Below the pieces are notes generated by a model. The model ran no database searches. It had not been told where the DNA came from and saw only the letters and a list, made by a program, of their open reading frames with translations. From Chara braunii (Eukaryota > Streptophyta > Charophyceae > Charales > Characeae): a stretch of 35,549 bases of DNA. Where the stretch lies: the NCBI GenBank assembly GCA_003427395.1, contig BFEA01000325.1, positions 315,339-350,887 of the forward strand, given 5' to 3'. Shown piece by piece: positions 1 to 10,399 of this stretch. A program made the translations under genes and the position numbers. The number at the start of each line of letters is the position of its first letter. Within the stretch, counting starts at the first letter, position 1.

Positions 1-59
<59 letters not shown>

Positions 60-60
60 A
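1..60. repeat. (AG)n microsatellite at scaffold start
   Basis: Essentially pure AG dinucleotides for about 54 bases, then a short imperfect AG tail. Its position at base 1 suggests the assembly broke inside the tract. Confidence 0.95.
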
Positions 61-1685
61 CTACTGCGCAATGAAATAGTCTTACAGCAACAACAAAGAT
101 AGAAGAAGCATTTTTCACTTATGGCCAGGTGTGTGTGTACCTGCATGCGAGGTCCACGCCGTTTAGCAGCAAAACCACTTGCACTGTTAATCAGTTTCAC
201 CTCATTTCCTCCAAGCGGCTCAATATACCACGTTGTGAAATGGTCACTGGACTCCTGAATTTTGTTGATGACCACACTTCCACGAGCATTATTCTTCTCC
301 GTCGACAGTCCGTATGCAATGTCCATCTTCGGGCGGATTGTATACACCACCCCTGCAGGGATCAACCTCCATGTCTGCAATCATTGCAGTGCAATGTCAT
401 CAATCATCAGTTAGTTCACATCCATTGGTTGTCAGTTCAAGTAAAGAGTTGGCACGCTGCACGCACAAGCACAAAAACAAGATGTCTTTTTTTTGGGGGG
501 GGGTTGGGGTGCGTGGGTGGGTGGGGTTCCGTCATTTTTTTTTTAGTTTTTCCGCCAATGTTTTTTTCTTATTCCTTTTTACACCAGCAATTGCTGCGAG
601 TTTCATTAAATCAATCGTTATCATTAATGCTGCCCAAGAGAGAAAAACACTGGGTAAAAAAAAAAAAAAAAAAAAAGGAACCCCAGTGGGTCTCCTCGCC
701 ACCACCACAGTAATCATTATTCGGACTTGCAGAGAAAAATGCGAGGATCTGGGTCCTCGGCAGGCCTAAGGAGGCCCTTCTTCAAATGTGCCCGCCCTAA
801 GTGAAGGCGGGCCTAACAAATCACGGGAGGCCCTCAGCTGCCAATATCGTATTTGGGGTCTAGACAGTTGCGACGCGCCAGTTGGTTCAAGGGAAGCACA
901 GGCCGAACAGCAAAGACATTCCACGGCCTTCCGAGCTTTTCCAAAAATGCAGGCCCTGGGCAAGAATCGCAGGCGCATACACAGACAGTTGGGAGGCCCA
1001 ACCGAATGAGGCCCAGTAGCTGCAACAGAGCCGCAGCATCCTGGGGCCTACCGGAAGCTTCTGGGCCGAGGCCCAGGCCAGCCAGGCTGCGAAGGCAGGC
1101 AGGCTCTTTCCATATAGGAAAGAGCTCGCTGCCTGGAGCCTCATTCAGCACTTGCATGCTGGTGGCAGCGCTGCTGGAGAGGCAAGGTGCTAGCGCGTGC
1201 GGTCGTGCAGGAAGCAGGGCGCTGCTGAGGGCAGCGCCATAGCCCAGCCTCCATGGCTGGATGGGCTTGGACTCAGTGAGGCGCAGCGGTGGTCTTCGGG
1301 TGTACAGAGGGAAGACGTGGGAGTAAGTCAGGGAAGAGAGAGAAGGATGATGATGATGATGTGAGGGCACATACCTGGTATTGGTGACGGTCTGCATTGG
1401 GCGACATCTTCAAGTACTTCGTAGGCTGCTGATGTCAACAGTTGCATTGTCAATTAGTAGGCAGACTGTAGCTGTGTAGGAAGTAGGCTGAGCGCTGAGC
1501 GCCAAGTAGGAAGATAGGGCGTGGACATAGGGCGTGGACACTCATGTCGGTGGTGGCGAGAGCAAGCTCTCATTGACATTGGTTTTCAGTGTTACAATTC
1601 TTAATTGGTGTTATATTGGTGCATTTCTGCTTTCTGGACACTGTGATACTATCTGGCCTTCAATGTGATTATGCATTCTGGACAT
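61..1685. other. Non-coding flank of the left retroelement
   Basis: No convincing coding region is seen on either strand; the open frames are shadows of low-complexity sequence. It contains G/T-rich stretches near 485-560, a poly(A) tract at about 657-676, a (GAT)n-like tract near 1347-1361 and a hairpin at 1096-1135. The last bases (1682-1685, ACAT) are the target-site copy of the adjacent retrotransposon. Confidence 0.6.
1096..1135. repeat. Imperfect hairpin
   Basis: A 9-bp perfect inner stem (1103-1111 with 1117-1125) closes the 5-base loop ATATA. A 7-bp outer stem (1096-1102 with 1129-1135) follows after a small bulge. No element or gene that would use it is apparent. Confidence 0.6.
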
Positions 1686-2621
1686 TGCAATCAGACTCGC
1701 AAACATTCACACTTCGCATGCATGTAAACAGGCAATACAGCAAACTGGCGACAAGAGCCCACTCTAAGCTCAGAGATATGGTAACCACGGACACAGTTCA
1801 GATACACTCTCGATTCAAATGGCTATGGCGCAACAGCGCCTGTACAACACTCTGTCCGTCACTGCGCCTCACTCCGCTGTACACGCACGCTCAACTAGGA
1901 TCACCCTGGATACCCCACGCACACACTCTATAACACTCANGCATACGCACCTATACTAACTACGGCAGCTATGGCCGCCAACTACACTAACTACAGCAGC
2001 TATGGCTGCGCTAACTCCCTTCAGCCCACTTCGACTTCAGGCTCCTCTGCAGACCACCTCGCACAAGTCACTGTGGCAGCACTTCCGCATGGCTTCCGCA
2101 GGAATGAATGAATGACGGGGCGCTGCCTCTTGCTTTAGACTTCTGCAGCTCGTTGGTCTGGCCCTTTCCCATGCCCGTAGTGCACACAGTCCCATGCGGT
2201 ACTTGCTTGACTGGACCAGGACTTCCTAGGACTAGGACTGCTGACTCAGCACGGGTAGACTACGCCACTTGCCTCGCCACTTTCCCACTTGCCTCAGCCC
2301 AAACGCTACTCAGACCTTCCGGAAGGCTGTAGACTTGGCCTTTCGATACTGTAGCAGCTACGACCTTGACCTTTCTGCACTGTAGCAGCTACGACCTTGA
2401 CCCTTCGGGAAGTCTACAGTTACGACTTCTAGAACTCCCTAAGACTCCTATCCGACAGGTCTACAGATCGAATCCCCTACAGCCTACCAACTGTTTGCGA
2501 ATACACAGGTCACGGGTTCAAACACTCAGGGGTCAACTCGGTATTGTACATGGGTAAGGTAAGGTCTGGGGATCGAATCCTGGGATCTGCATCTGCCTCT
2601 GCAAAGGTGAAAACCGTTTCA
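1686..2621 (-). repeat. 3' LTR of left element
   Basis: Direct copy of 8095-9001. It is 936 bases, starts TGCAATC and ends GTTTCA in plus reading. It differs from its partner by scattered substitutions and a few indels: this copy has an extra stretch near 1985-2030, and the other has an extra stretch near 8667-8687. N at 1940 corresponds to C in the partner LTR. Confidence 0.93.
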
Positions 2622-2640
2622 CTCCCGCCGGCCTAAATTC
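2622..2640 (-). promoter_or_regulatory. Possible polypurine tract next to 3' LTR
   Basis: On the minus strand the bases just before the LTR start (TGAAACGG) are GGCCGGCGGGAG, only moderately purine-rich. The position is right for the plus-strand primer of reverse transcription, but the composition is weak. Confidence 0.35.
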
Positions 2641-2659
2641 GAGGTCCTCCGAGAATAAC

Positions 2660-4060
2660 TCAGTCTAAGGCAGGACCTTTAGCTTTCTTATCTCTCTCGT
2701 AGGCTCTAACTATGTAGGGAGCTGTCTCTAGAAGTTCCATTCTAGTAAACCAGCGGTCATCCTCAGGGTCCTGATAAGCGAATCGGACCTTATATTGTTT
2801 CTGTGGACAACCTCAACCTCCTGTTCTGAACACATCTTCACCTACAATGCCGTCAATGTCATATCTTCCGTCCATGTCTGGGGGGATCATGCATCTCCTA
2901 GATGGAAACTGTTGACTCGTGACACACGGCAACAACTTTGATGCATGGAATACAGGGGAGGTGTGGAGGTGCGCCGGAATCTCAATAGTGTAGGACGGTC
3001 CATCCTCGCCGCCCTTGACCTCTAGGACTGGCCACGGTCCTCTATACGCAGGCAGTAACTTCTGCGAAATGTTCTCCTCAGGAGCAAACTCTTTTGACTT
3101 GACCCAGACTAAGTCGCCAACTTGAAACTGCGACGGGCGACGATGCTTGTTGGCTTGCTCTATCATCCTATGCTGGGCCTTCCTGAGGTTCTCTACAACA
3201 GTAGCTAGTTCTTTCTCGTGCTGTATCGCGAACTCCCTAGTACCGGGCGGTAGCCTGTAAATCTGATCCCGGTTAAGTCCTTCAAACTGTCTGCGCGGTC
3301 TAAAGGACTTGTGCAGCTCGTTGGGAGTGCGACAAGTGGACAAGTGCACACTATGGTTGTAGCTGCTGGCTACCTTGGGAAGCATCTCATCCCAGTTAAT
3401 TTGGTCAGGTTTAATGTACATACGCAGAACTTGCTGCAGGATCTTATTCATCTGCTCAGTCTGACCGTTAGTCTCTGGGTGGCGGCCATACGACATCAAC
3501 AACTTGGAGCCATAGACTCTCATCAATTCCTGCCAGTTCTGACTAGTGAACCCGGTATCTCTATCACTAACTATGGACAATGGAACCCTGTGCTCACTGA
3601 CCCAATGATCAAAAACTTTTGAATCACTAACTGTGTACGTGCCTCAGAAGGCAAAGGAACGAAAATAGCATACTTACTAAATCGGTCAACTATGACCATG
3701 ACTTGGCTCTTACCATGCTTACTCTTAACTCCGGCGTCCATAAAGTCAATGGACACTAAATCTCCGGGCTGGTCAGGAATAGGCAGGGGTCTGAGAAGAC
3801 CTAGAGGGGCGCGCGTGGTGGTCTTGTTCCTCTGGCACACTTTACAACTGCGGACATATTCTATGCAGTCATTCTTCATCCCTGGCCAGGTGTACGCGCG
3901 CATCAGATTGGCTAAGGTCTTTTGCCAACCAAAGTGTCCCTCGGTATCGTGACATTCCCCTAGGATCAGGCTACGGATCTCTTCACTATTAGGAATGCAC
4001 AATCGGTCAACTACATTAGTCTTCTCGAATAGTAATCCGTTAGTAGTGCGTTAATCTGGT
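2660..4060 (-). pseudogene. Integrase with chromodomain-like C-terminus (left element), broken
   Basis: Ty3/gypsy integrase, which inserts the cDNA into the genome. Reading on the minus strand it has the N-terminal zinc-binding H..H..C..C module (HDTEGH and CKVCQ, about 3945-3835). The catalytic core follows: first Asp in SIDFMD, second Asp in VSDRD, and Glu in NGQTEQ. After that comes the basic DNA-binding region and a C-terminal stretch with chromodomain character (YKVRFAYQDPEDDRW). Breaks: an in-frame TAA upstream near 4050, a one-base frameshift in a T run near 3615-3620 that separates the first Asp from the rest, and an in-frame TGA near 2814-2816 just before the chromodomain-like tail. 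The final stop is at 2660-2662. All three catalytic acidic residues survive, so the damage looks recent or moderate. Confidence 0.9.
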
Positions 4061-4079
4061 TCAGTCTCTGGGGCCTCCT

Positions 4080-4908
4080 TTACTTTCTAATAAGGTCACT
4101 GTAGATAGGATCCTGCGCATATAACTCTCTAACTTTCTGTTGCAGGTCTTTTCCTATGTCCAAATAATGGACTATCGCTCCAAAGTAGTCTGATCTCCTA
4201 CTTAGAGCATCTGCAACTACATTATACTTGCCCTTAACTGGCTTGAGCTCAAAATCGTACTGGTCTATCTCTGCGGCCCACCTAGTCAGCTTAGGTGTCA
4301 TCTTGGCCTGTGTCTTCAACCACCTGAGAGTTTCGTGGTCTGAATACACTTTGAAGTGCCGCCCAAGCAAGTAATGCTTCCAATGCTCTAGTGCTTGCCT
4401 GAGAGCGTAGAGTTCCCTTTCGTAGGTGGATGTCGCTACCTTCTTTGAAGGCATTCTGGCAGACATGAACTCTACGGGCCTATACCCATTGCCATCGTCT
4501 TGCTGTAACACAACACCTATATCGTACTGGCTCGCATCAGTAGTGACGACGAAAGGTAAGGACGGGTCGGCGGCCTTAAGGACTGGATACTCTATCAACA
4601 CCTGCTTTAACTTTTTCATGGCAGATATGCAGTCCTTATCCCACTTTCAGATTGTTTCTTTCTTTAGCAATCTGCGAAGGGGCGCAGCAATGGTGGAGAA
4701 GTTTCTAACAAACTTCCTATAGTAATTTGCTAGGCCTAAGAACGACCGCAACTTTGTTAACATGCCGAGCGTAGGCCAATCTCAAATCGCTGCGATCTTG
4801 CTATCTTCTGGCTTGATGCCGTCTCCGTCTAAGACGTGGCCTAGATACAAAACTTGGGTCTTTGCCCATTCGCACTTCTTAGCATTGATCTTGAAGTTGG
4901 CACCCAAG
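4080..4908 (-). pseudogene. RT connection region and RNase H (left element), broken
   Basis: Continuation of pol on the minus strand. From about 4908 it reads as the RT thumb/connection region (INAKKCEW, YLGHVL, FLGLANYYRKF), then as RNase H from about 4600. RNase H motifs include TTDAS, the Glu in TYERELYAL and SDHETLRWL with its catalytic Asp, followed by WAAEIDQYDFEL and ADALSRR. In-frame stops lie near 4783 (after SKIAAI) and near 4647 (after KKETI). A frame change at about 4080 separates it from the integrase linker. The missing N-terminal RT half is present in the window but on the other strand (4909-6437). Confidence 0.88.
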
Positions 4909-6437
4909 TTTGCCACAGGGCCGACCTTGGGAGGATCTGGGCTTGGACCAGCGCGTCTGGCAGCACCGTGTGGATCAGGGGTAGTGCGTATTTTGCGGTG
5001 ACCCTGGCCGCATCATTCGATTTTGTCCAAAGTATTGAGAGGCCCGATGGGCTGCCCAACAAGCAAAAGGCAGCCGCCGGTAGGGGTCGCAACTGCCCTT
5101 ACCATAAGGCCATGTGGGGAAACGAGCGCGAGGCGACAAGAAACTCCCACACCACATGAGCCTAAGGCAGAGGTTGCAGGCCGGTGCCTAGATAGCTGTC
5201 CAGAGACTGCTTGTGTTAGAGTCGCTTTAGGCACCTCCCTCACAGGCGTGGCAGACGAGCTGAAGGAGAGGATAGCCGCTTGGGCGAAGATGAAGAAAAA
5301 GAGTAAAGGACAACTAGTTTTAGTAGATGTAGAAGTTTTTAGAAGCTGAGGCTAGGGCTGAAAGTCCACAAGTTAGCAGACCCCATAGTGAGTGTCTTTG
5401 CAGACAACCGCACTATGCGTGTTGAGGACTACGTAGAGGGAGTCCAGATGTATTTCCGCCTAGAGGAAGATGGGAAGGTGGAGAAAGTTTTCCATTCCCT
5501 AACTCTCCTCGTACAAGACGACCTTCCTTTTGATATAGTCCTCGGTATGGACTGGGGAGAGGCAGCCAGGGCCACACTCCACCTGAGAGAGCACGAGTGT
5601 AGGCTCCCTAGTCCGTCAGGCGAGGTTAAGACTGCCCGTTTGTTCCATGCGTCAGGTGTAGACAATACCCTGGCACATTGTTGTCTCAGTGCTCCTGCGT
5701 TCACGCGACTAGTGAAAAAGGAGAAATTAGAGGAGCAGGTCTTCGTAACTTGCGTAGGGCCTGTCACTGAGCCTGAAGAAGAAAAGCCCATTGACCCGGC
5801 TATTGCCAAACTTCTGGAGGAGTTCAAGGATTTAGTAGAGCCGCCGACAGGAGTAGTACCGCGGCCCATCCACCATCGTATTGAGATAGAGCCCGACAGT
5901 AGGACTCCCAAAGGAGCAGTGTATCGGATGTCCCCGCGGGAGCTAGAAGAGCTACGCAAGCAGTTAGACGAGCTCCTAGAGAAGGGTTGGATTAGGCGCA
6001 GTTCGTCTCCTTTTGGAGCACCAGTTTTATTTGTCCCCAAGAAGGAGGGAGAGCTTAGGATGTGTATTGACTATAGGGGTCTCAATGCTATCACAGTGAA
6101 GAATGCCGAGCCACTGCCCCGTATAGATGACCTTTTGGATCGGGTGCAGGGATGCAAGTATTTCTCTAAGATAGACCTAAAGTCCGGATATCACCAGATA
6201 GAGGTCCATCCTGATGATCAGTACAAGACCGCATTCCGAACTAGGTATGGGCACTACGAGTTTATAGTCATGCCCTTTGGAGTAACCAACGCACCATCGA
6301 CTTTTCAGCGCTGTATGAATGACTTGTTTAGGCCTTGGTTAGACAGATTCGTTGTAGTTTACTTAGATCACATTTTAGTTTTCGGTAAGACCCTCCCTGA
6401 GCACCAGGGTCATTTGCGGCAGGTCTTGGAGAAGTTG
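4909..6437 (+). pseudogene. Inverted protease-reverse transcriptase block (left element), inactive
   Basis: A roughly 1.5 kb block read on the plus strand inside a minus-strand element. From 5388 an open frame carries the second half of an aspartic protease ([20 protein letters not shown]), a linker, then [71 protein letters not shown]. At 6360-6371 the active site reads Y-L-D-H instead of Y-x-D-D, so the second catalytic Asp is lost. The frame ends in VLEKL at 6437, exactly where RT would continue with the sequence found on the minus strand at 4908. Upstream, a different frame (about 5255-5340) ends with KGQLVLVDVEVF. No D-T/S-G protease active site is visible between that frame and the next, so a deletion plus frameshift is likely. 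I could not assign 4909-5250. Confidence 0.88.
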
Positions 6438-6765
6438 AGCCACCCACTCTGTGATCTTTTTCTCTAACTGATCATCTTTGGTCCCACTGGGTTCCCCTCT
6501 TTGCTCCCTTCTTCTCCTTTCCAGTGACTCTTCTTCTACCTCTTCCTCCTCTTCCGCCGCCTTAAGCTTTTCTTCTTCTTCTTTCTTTAACCTCTCCTTC
6601 TCTCTGGCCATCTCCTCCTCAATCTTCTTCAACTTCGCCGCCTTTTCTTCTATCAGGGGCCTTCTTCTTGGCCTCCTCTCTTCTCTCTTTTAGGATGGCG
6701 GCGGCCTTTGCCTCCTCTTCGACTGTGTTAGGGGAAGTGCTCTTTCCAATACGCGTGTCAACCAT
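6438..6765 (-). pseudogene. gag N-terminal fragment (left element)
   Basis: An ATG at 6763-6765 on the minus strand opens a highly charged protein beginning MVDTRIGKSTSPN. It continues as Lys/Glu/Ala-rich helix-forming sequence typical of the coiled-coil N-terminus of some plant gag proteins, and ends at KKITEWVA near 6438. There it runs into the antisense of the inverted RT block. A frame change near 6650 splits it. The rest of gag, including any zinc knuckle, is not found next to it. Family assignment rests on position and resemblance to gag proteins remembered from charophyte genomes. Confidence 0.6.
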
Positions 6766-7479
6766 GGTGGTAGATGCACAACCAAGTAACGGTTCCACTC
6801 CTCACCACTTAGACGTCCCCCCTGCTTAACTTAAGACTGGCTGACTCTCTATGGACTACAAAATCTTACCCTTCGTTCCAGCCAGATTACCACGGCCGAC
6901 GGAAGCTTTCGCAACCACAGTCCTTGCAATCCAGACCCAGATGCCCAGCACCTGCGGTCAAACCCACCTGGCCTTCACTCCGGTTCAGACCCTGTCAACT
7001 AGGGGCACTAGCCTAGACTCTAACTACAGCCGTCACTACAAAACCTGTTGCTGATCATGAGGCATTAAAGGAGATCCCCCGTAACTCCTCAGGAATTCTT
7101 TAACGTTGCAGACAGGACAACGCGATCAGCAAATTCTCTCAAGACTTAGACGGCCCGTTGTGCAGCCCACAGCTCAGATTTCGGGCCTACCGTGCCACAC
7201 CGAGCAGCCCGCCGGTCAGTACCGGTCCTTGGGAGGGTTTGTGTCCTCCGAGACAGTCGAATCGTCAGACACAGCCTTTAGCCCTACTCAGCCCGGCAGG
7301 GGTTTGGTCAATGAGGCCCTATCCTTCATACATGGAGTCCTATCACGTAGATAGAAGAGACTCAATGCAGAAAGAAGAGACAGACAAACTCAGACTCAGC
7401 AAGTACCATAGGGTGAGTGCACATCCATAGGGCAGGGGGATAGGCTAACGGTTTGGCAAGATTATACCAACTCCAGCAT

Positions 7480-7570
7480 GGTCAAAGTCATGGTCAACAG
7501 CTTGGTCAACGCCCGGTCAACCCTCTGGTCAACACCAGGTCAACCCTCTGGTCAACGCCAGGTCAACCCT
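7480..7570 (-). repeat. GGTCAAC/GTTGACC tandem array (W-box-like)
   Basis: Eight GGTCAA cores lie within about 90 bases, several in a roughly 20-base unit resembling CTGGTCAACGCCAGGTCAACC. On the element's own strand each reads GTTGACC, containing TTGAC[C/T], the plant WRKY-factor W-box core. Regulatory use is inferred from the motif only. Confidence 0.65.
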
Positions 7571-7846
7571 CTATCGGCTATGGTTGGCGGCACCTTCTTT
7601 GCCAACCTCTTCTTTCTCCCTCCTTTCACCTTTCTTCTTCCTCGCCGTATTTCCTTTTTTTTTTTTATCACCCTCGGCTATGTTTGTCTGCACCTTCGTT
7701 ATCCCTCCTTCCTCCTTCCTCGTCTATGTCTCCTCCTCTCTTTCTCCTCCGTGTTCCAAGCTCCTCGACTATGGCCGCTACTCGGTCTTGGACGGTACAA
7801 CCAGTCTTCAGCGCAGGTACGTGATAACCAATCTTGTATCGCTCAG

Positions 7847-7847
<1 letters not shown>

Positions 7848-7924
<77 letters not shown>
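7848..7924. repeat. (CT)n microsatellite
   Basis: An uninterrupted CT dinucleotide tract of about 77 bases inside the leader of the left element. Confidence 0.95.
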
Positions 7925-7927
<3 letters not shown>

Positions 7928-8074
7928 TTCTTCGTCGTTGTCCTCTACACAGGTACGTGTCACCTTCTTCCGCAGCGCAGCTATGGAGGACCTCTTCTTC
8001 AAGGGTGGCGCACTTCAACTATGGCGCCCACGCGTTTCTCTCCTGCTACAACGGCGATGGCGCGTGTGGTAGCG

Positions 8075-8093
8075 GGTACCAGCTCTGATACCA
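8075..8093 (-). promoter_or_regulatory. tRNA primer binding site of left element
   Basis: On the minus strand this reads TGGTATCAGAGCTGGTACC. The first 12 bases equal the complement of the plant initiator-Met tRNA 3' end, the usual primer of Ty3/gypsy elements. It starts one base after the end of the 5' LTR, which fixes orientation and LTR boundary. Confidence 0.9.
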
Positions 8094-8094
8094 G

Positions 8095-9001
8095 TGCAAT
8101 CAGATTCGCAAACATTCACACTTCGCATGCATGTAAACAGGCAACACAGCAAACTGGCGACAAGCGCCCACTCTAAGCTCAGAGATATGGTAACCACGGA
8201 CACAGTTTAGATACACTCTCGATTCAAATGGCCATGGCGCAACAGCACCTGTACAACACTCTGTTCGTCACTGCGCCTCACTCCGCTGTACACGCACGCT
8301 CAACTAGAATCACCCTGGATACCCCACGCACACACTCTATAACACTCACGCATACGCACCTATACTAACTACAGCAGCTATGGCCGCCAAACGATTTCAG
8401 GCTCCTCTGCAGACCACCTCGCACAAGTCACTGTGGCAGCACTTCCGCATGGCTTCCGCAGGAATGAATGAATGACGGGGCGCTGGCTCTTGCTTTACAC
8501 TTCTGCAGCTCGTTGGTCTGGCCCTTTCCCATGCCCGTAATGCACACAGTCCCATGCGGTACTTGCTTGACTGGACCAGGACTGCCTAGGACTGGGACTG
8601 CTGACTCAGCACGGGTAGACTATGCCACTTGCCTCACCACTTGCCCACTTGCCTCAGCCCAAACGTGGGGAGCTTCGAAAGGCCACTACTCAGACCTTTC
8701 GGAAGGCTGTAGACTTGGCCTTCCGATACTGTAGCAGCTACGACCTTGACCTTTCTAGACTGTAGCAGCTACGACCTTGACCCTTCGGGAAGTCTACAGT
8801 TACGACTTCTAGAACTCCCTAAGACTCCTATCCAACAGGTCTACAGATCGAATCCCCTACAGCCTACCAACTGTTTGCGAATACACAGGTCACGGGTTCA
8901 AACACTCAGGGGTCAACTCGGTACTGTACATGGGTAAGGTAAGGTCTGGGGATTGAATCCTGGGATCTGCATCTGCCTCTGCAAAGGTGAAAACCGTTTC
9001 A
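8095..9001 (-). repeat. 5' LTR of left element
   Basis: Direct partner of 1686-2621, 907 bases, ending TGCA next to the primer site in minus orientation. Transcription of the element would start here. I see no confident TATA box. Confidence 0.92.
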
Positions 9002-9305
9002 ACATTGTCATCTCGCTATTGCTCATTTTCCTTGCAAAAATTAAAAATGTCAAAAAAAAGAAGAGATCCAAGGAATATGCACATTATTTGCTCCCCGTGC
9101 AGAGCATACAGTCATTTAGCTGCATTTGGGGCAACATTCATTCCCCAATCCCGATACAGAAATAATCACCCTACGTTCAATTCAGGGGAAGATGGTAGTA
9201 TGGACCTCGTTCCGGCCTATGAAACAGGTGTGAATCTGCAAACAGTGCAAAGCAGTCACAGACTTCGATAAGACAATCGAGATACATCCACCAACCATGC
9301 ATGAC

Positions 9306-9440
9306 AGAAGAAGAAAAAAAAAGAAGAAGAAGAAAAAGAAGAAGAAGAAGAAGAAGAAGAAGAAGAAGAAGAAAAGAAGAAGAAGAAGAAGAAGAAGAAG
9401 AAGAAGAAGAAGAAGAAGAAGAAGAAAGAAAAAGAAGGGG
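9306..9440. repeat. (GAA)n-type tract
   Basis: About 130 bases of AAG/GAA trinucleotides with interruptions. It gives long artificial frames (poly-Lys/Glu/Arg on one strand, poly-Ser/Leu/Phe on the other) that should not be read as genes. Confidence 0.95.
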
Positions 9441-9782
9441 AAGGATGAAGGACTGTATAGAAAGACTGACACATGGCAAATAGTGAAAAAAACCCGAACG
9501 CGACTTCCACGAATGATAAACATGAAGCACAAGGCGGAATCGAAAAACATCCGAGCGGCGTGTCAATCATGCCTGGGCTCACTGTGACCCAGGCTCCACA
9601 TTGGTGCAAAGTTTTTGAATGTGAAACCTTGAGCCTTGTAGAGTAATCAGGTGATGAAAAACGCTTTTTAAACCGCCAGTACATGGCCCCAGCCTTGGAA
9701 AAAATGAACTTGTCCCCACCACCGCAACTCCCGGGGCTGGGTCGGATTTCCGGCCTCCGAAAGTCGTAGTCAGGGGTCCGCT

Positions 9783-9918
9783 GCCGATGTATGGCTGTGT
9801 ACTCAGTCTGGTGGTTTAAACCACGAGTACCTCCAAGCCTCTTTTTCCTGATGCCGATGTATGGCCGTGTACTGGTGATTTAAACCATAGGTGTACCTCT
9901 GAGGCTGTTTCTCCTGAC
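9783..9918. repeat. Imperfect 70-bp tandem duplication
   Basis: Two adjacent units begin GCCGATGTATGG at 9783 and 9853. Both continue with a TGTGTAC block, a TTTAAACCA block, a GTACCTC block and a pyrimidine-rich end (CTTTTTCCTGA / TGTTTCTCCTGA). They have diverged by small indels and substitutions. Confidence 0.75.
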
Positions 9919-10065
9919 TTGGATTTGCACTGCACGCCAATGAAAACCAAACCTCCAGCAGCACACTTTTTCTTTCCTTTTTTGGCTGGTGCCGCCAGCC
10001 ATTTTTGTCCGGTAATACCCTCACTTTTCACCCCTACAATATGTTAGTAAGAAATGCAATCTACA

Positions 10066-10215
10066 GATTGGTGTAAAGTATGGTTAAAATGACCCTTTGG
10101 TTTTCTTATAAATGAGGGTGAAAATTGGGGGGTAGGTTAAGATTGGTGTAAAGTATGGTTAAAATGACCCTTTGGTTTTCTTATAAATGAGGGTGAAAAT
10201 TGGGGGGTCGGTTAA
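10066..10215. repeat. Two 75-bp tandem repeats
   Basis: The unit starting GATTGGTGTAAAGTATGG occurs at 10066-10140 and 10141-10215. I see a single difference (TAGGTTAA versus TCGGTTAA near the unit end), so the duplication is recent or an assembly effect. No coding potential. Confidence 0.93.
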
Positions 10216-10399
10216 CCTTCTCTCGGAGAACCTGGAGTGGGTGGTTGGGGGTTGGAGTCTGAGGTTGATAGCGGACTCTTATCTTTCCCCCCTCTTTAGT
10301 GTGGAGTCTCTCCCATTACTCCGCTCTCCATTTTGTGTCAGATGAGGGAGGGGGGGGGTATAAGATGATGGGCCTTTCATTTAGTAGGGTTGGCCAGCC

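Larger units (their letters stand above)
6766..8074 (-). other. 5' leader of left element
   Basis: Lies between the primer site and the gag ATG in minus reading. No convincing coding frame is seen. It contains the GGTCAAC array (7480-7570) and a (CT)n tract (7848-7924). Confidence 0.5.
1686..9001 (-). mobile_element. Ty3/gypsy LTR retrotransposon (left element), defective, internally inverted
   Basis: Long direct repeats at 1686-2621 and 8095-9001 bound the element. Each runs TG to CA, and the whole is flanked by the 4-bp direct repeat ACAT (1682-1685 and 9002-9005), so this is one complete insertion. A tRNA-iMet-type primer binding site abuts the right LTR on the minus strand, which fixes minus orientation with the 5' LTR on the right. 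In minus order it holds a leader, a gag fragment (6765-6438), a block that reads on the opposite strand and carries protease and RT (4909-6437), RT connection plus RNase H (4908-4080) and integrase with a chromodomain-like tail (about 4060-2660). RNase H before integrase is the Ty3/gypsy order, and the tail suggests a chromovirus. Stops, frameshifts, a lost protease active site and an altered RT active site make it non-autonomous. Confidence 0.93.
9002..10065. other. Non-coding spacer with simple and tandem repeats
   Basis: Starts with the second ACAT target copy. Holds a long (GAA)n tract, a short inverted repeat around 9570-9597 (GCCTGGGCTCACTGTGACCCAGGC) and an imperfect 70-base tandem duplication at 9783-9918. 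No gene seen. Confidence 0.6.

Noticed and set aside
853-1397. Overlapping open frames on both strands near the left edge
   Set aside because: GC-rich repetitive sequence; no domain, codon bias or splice evidence.
5013-5243. Minus-strand frames through the start of the inverted block
   Set aside because: No retroelement or host motif; the supported coding strand in this block is plus.
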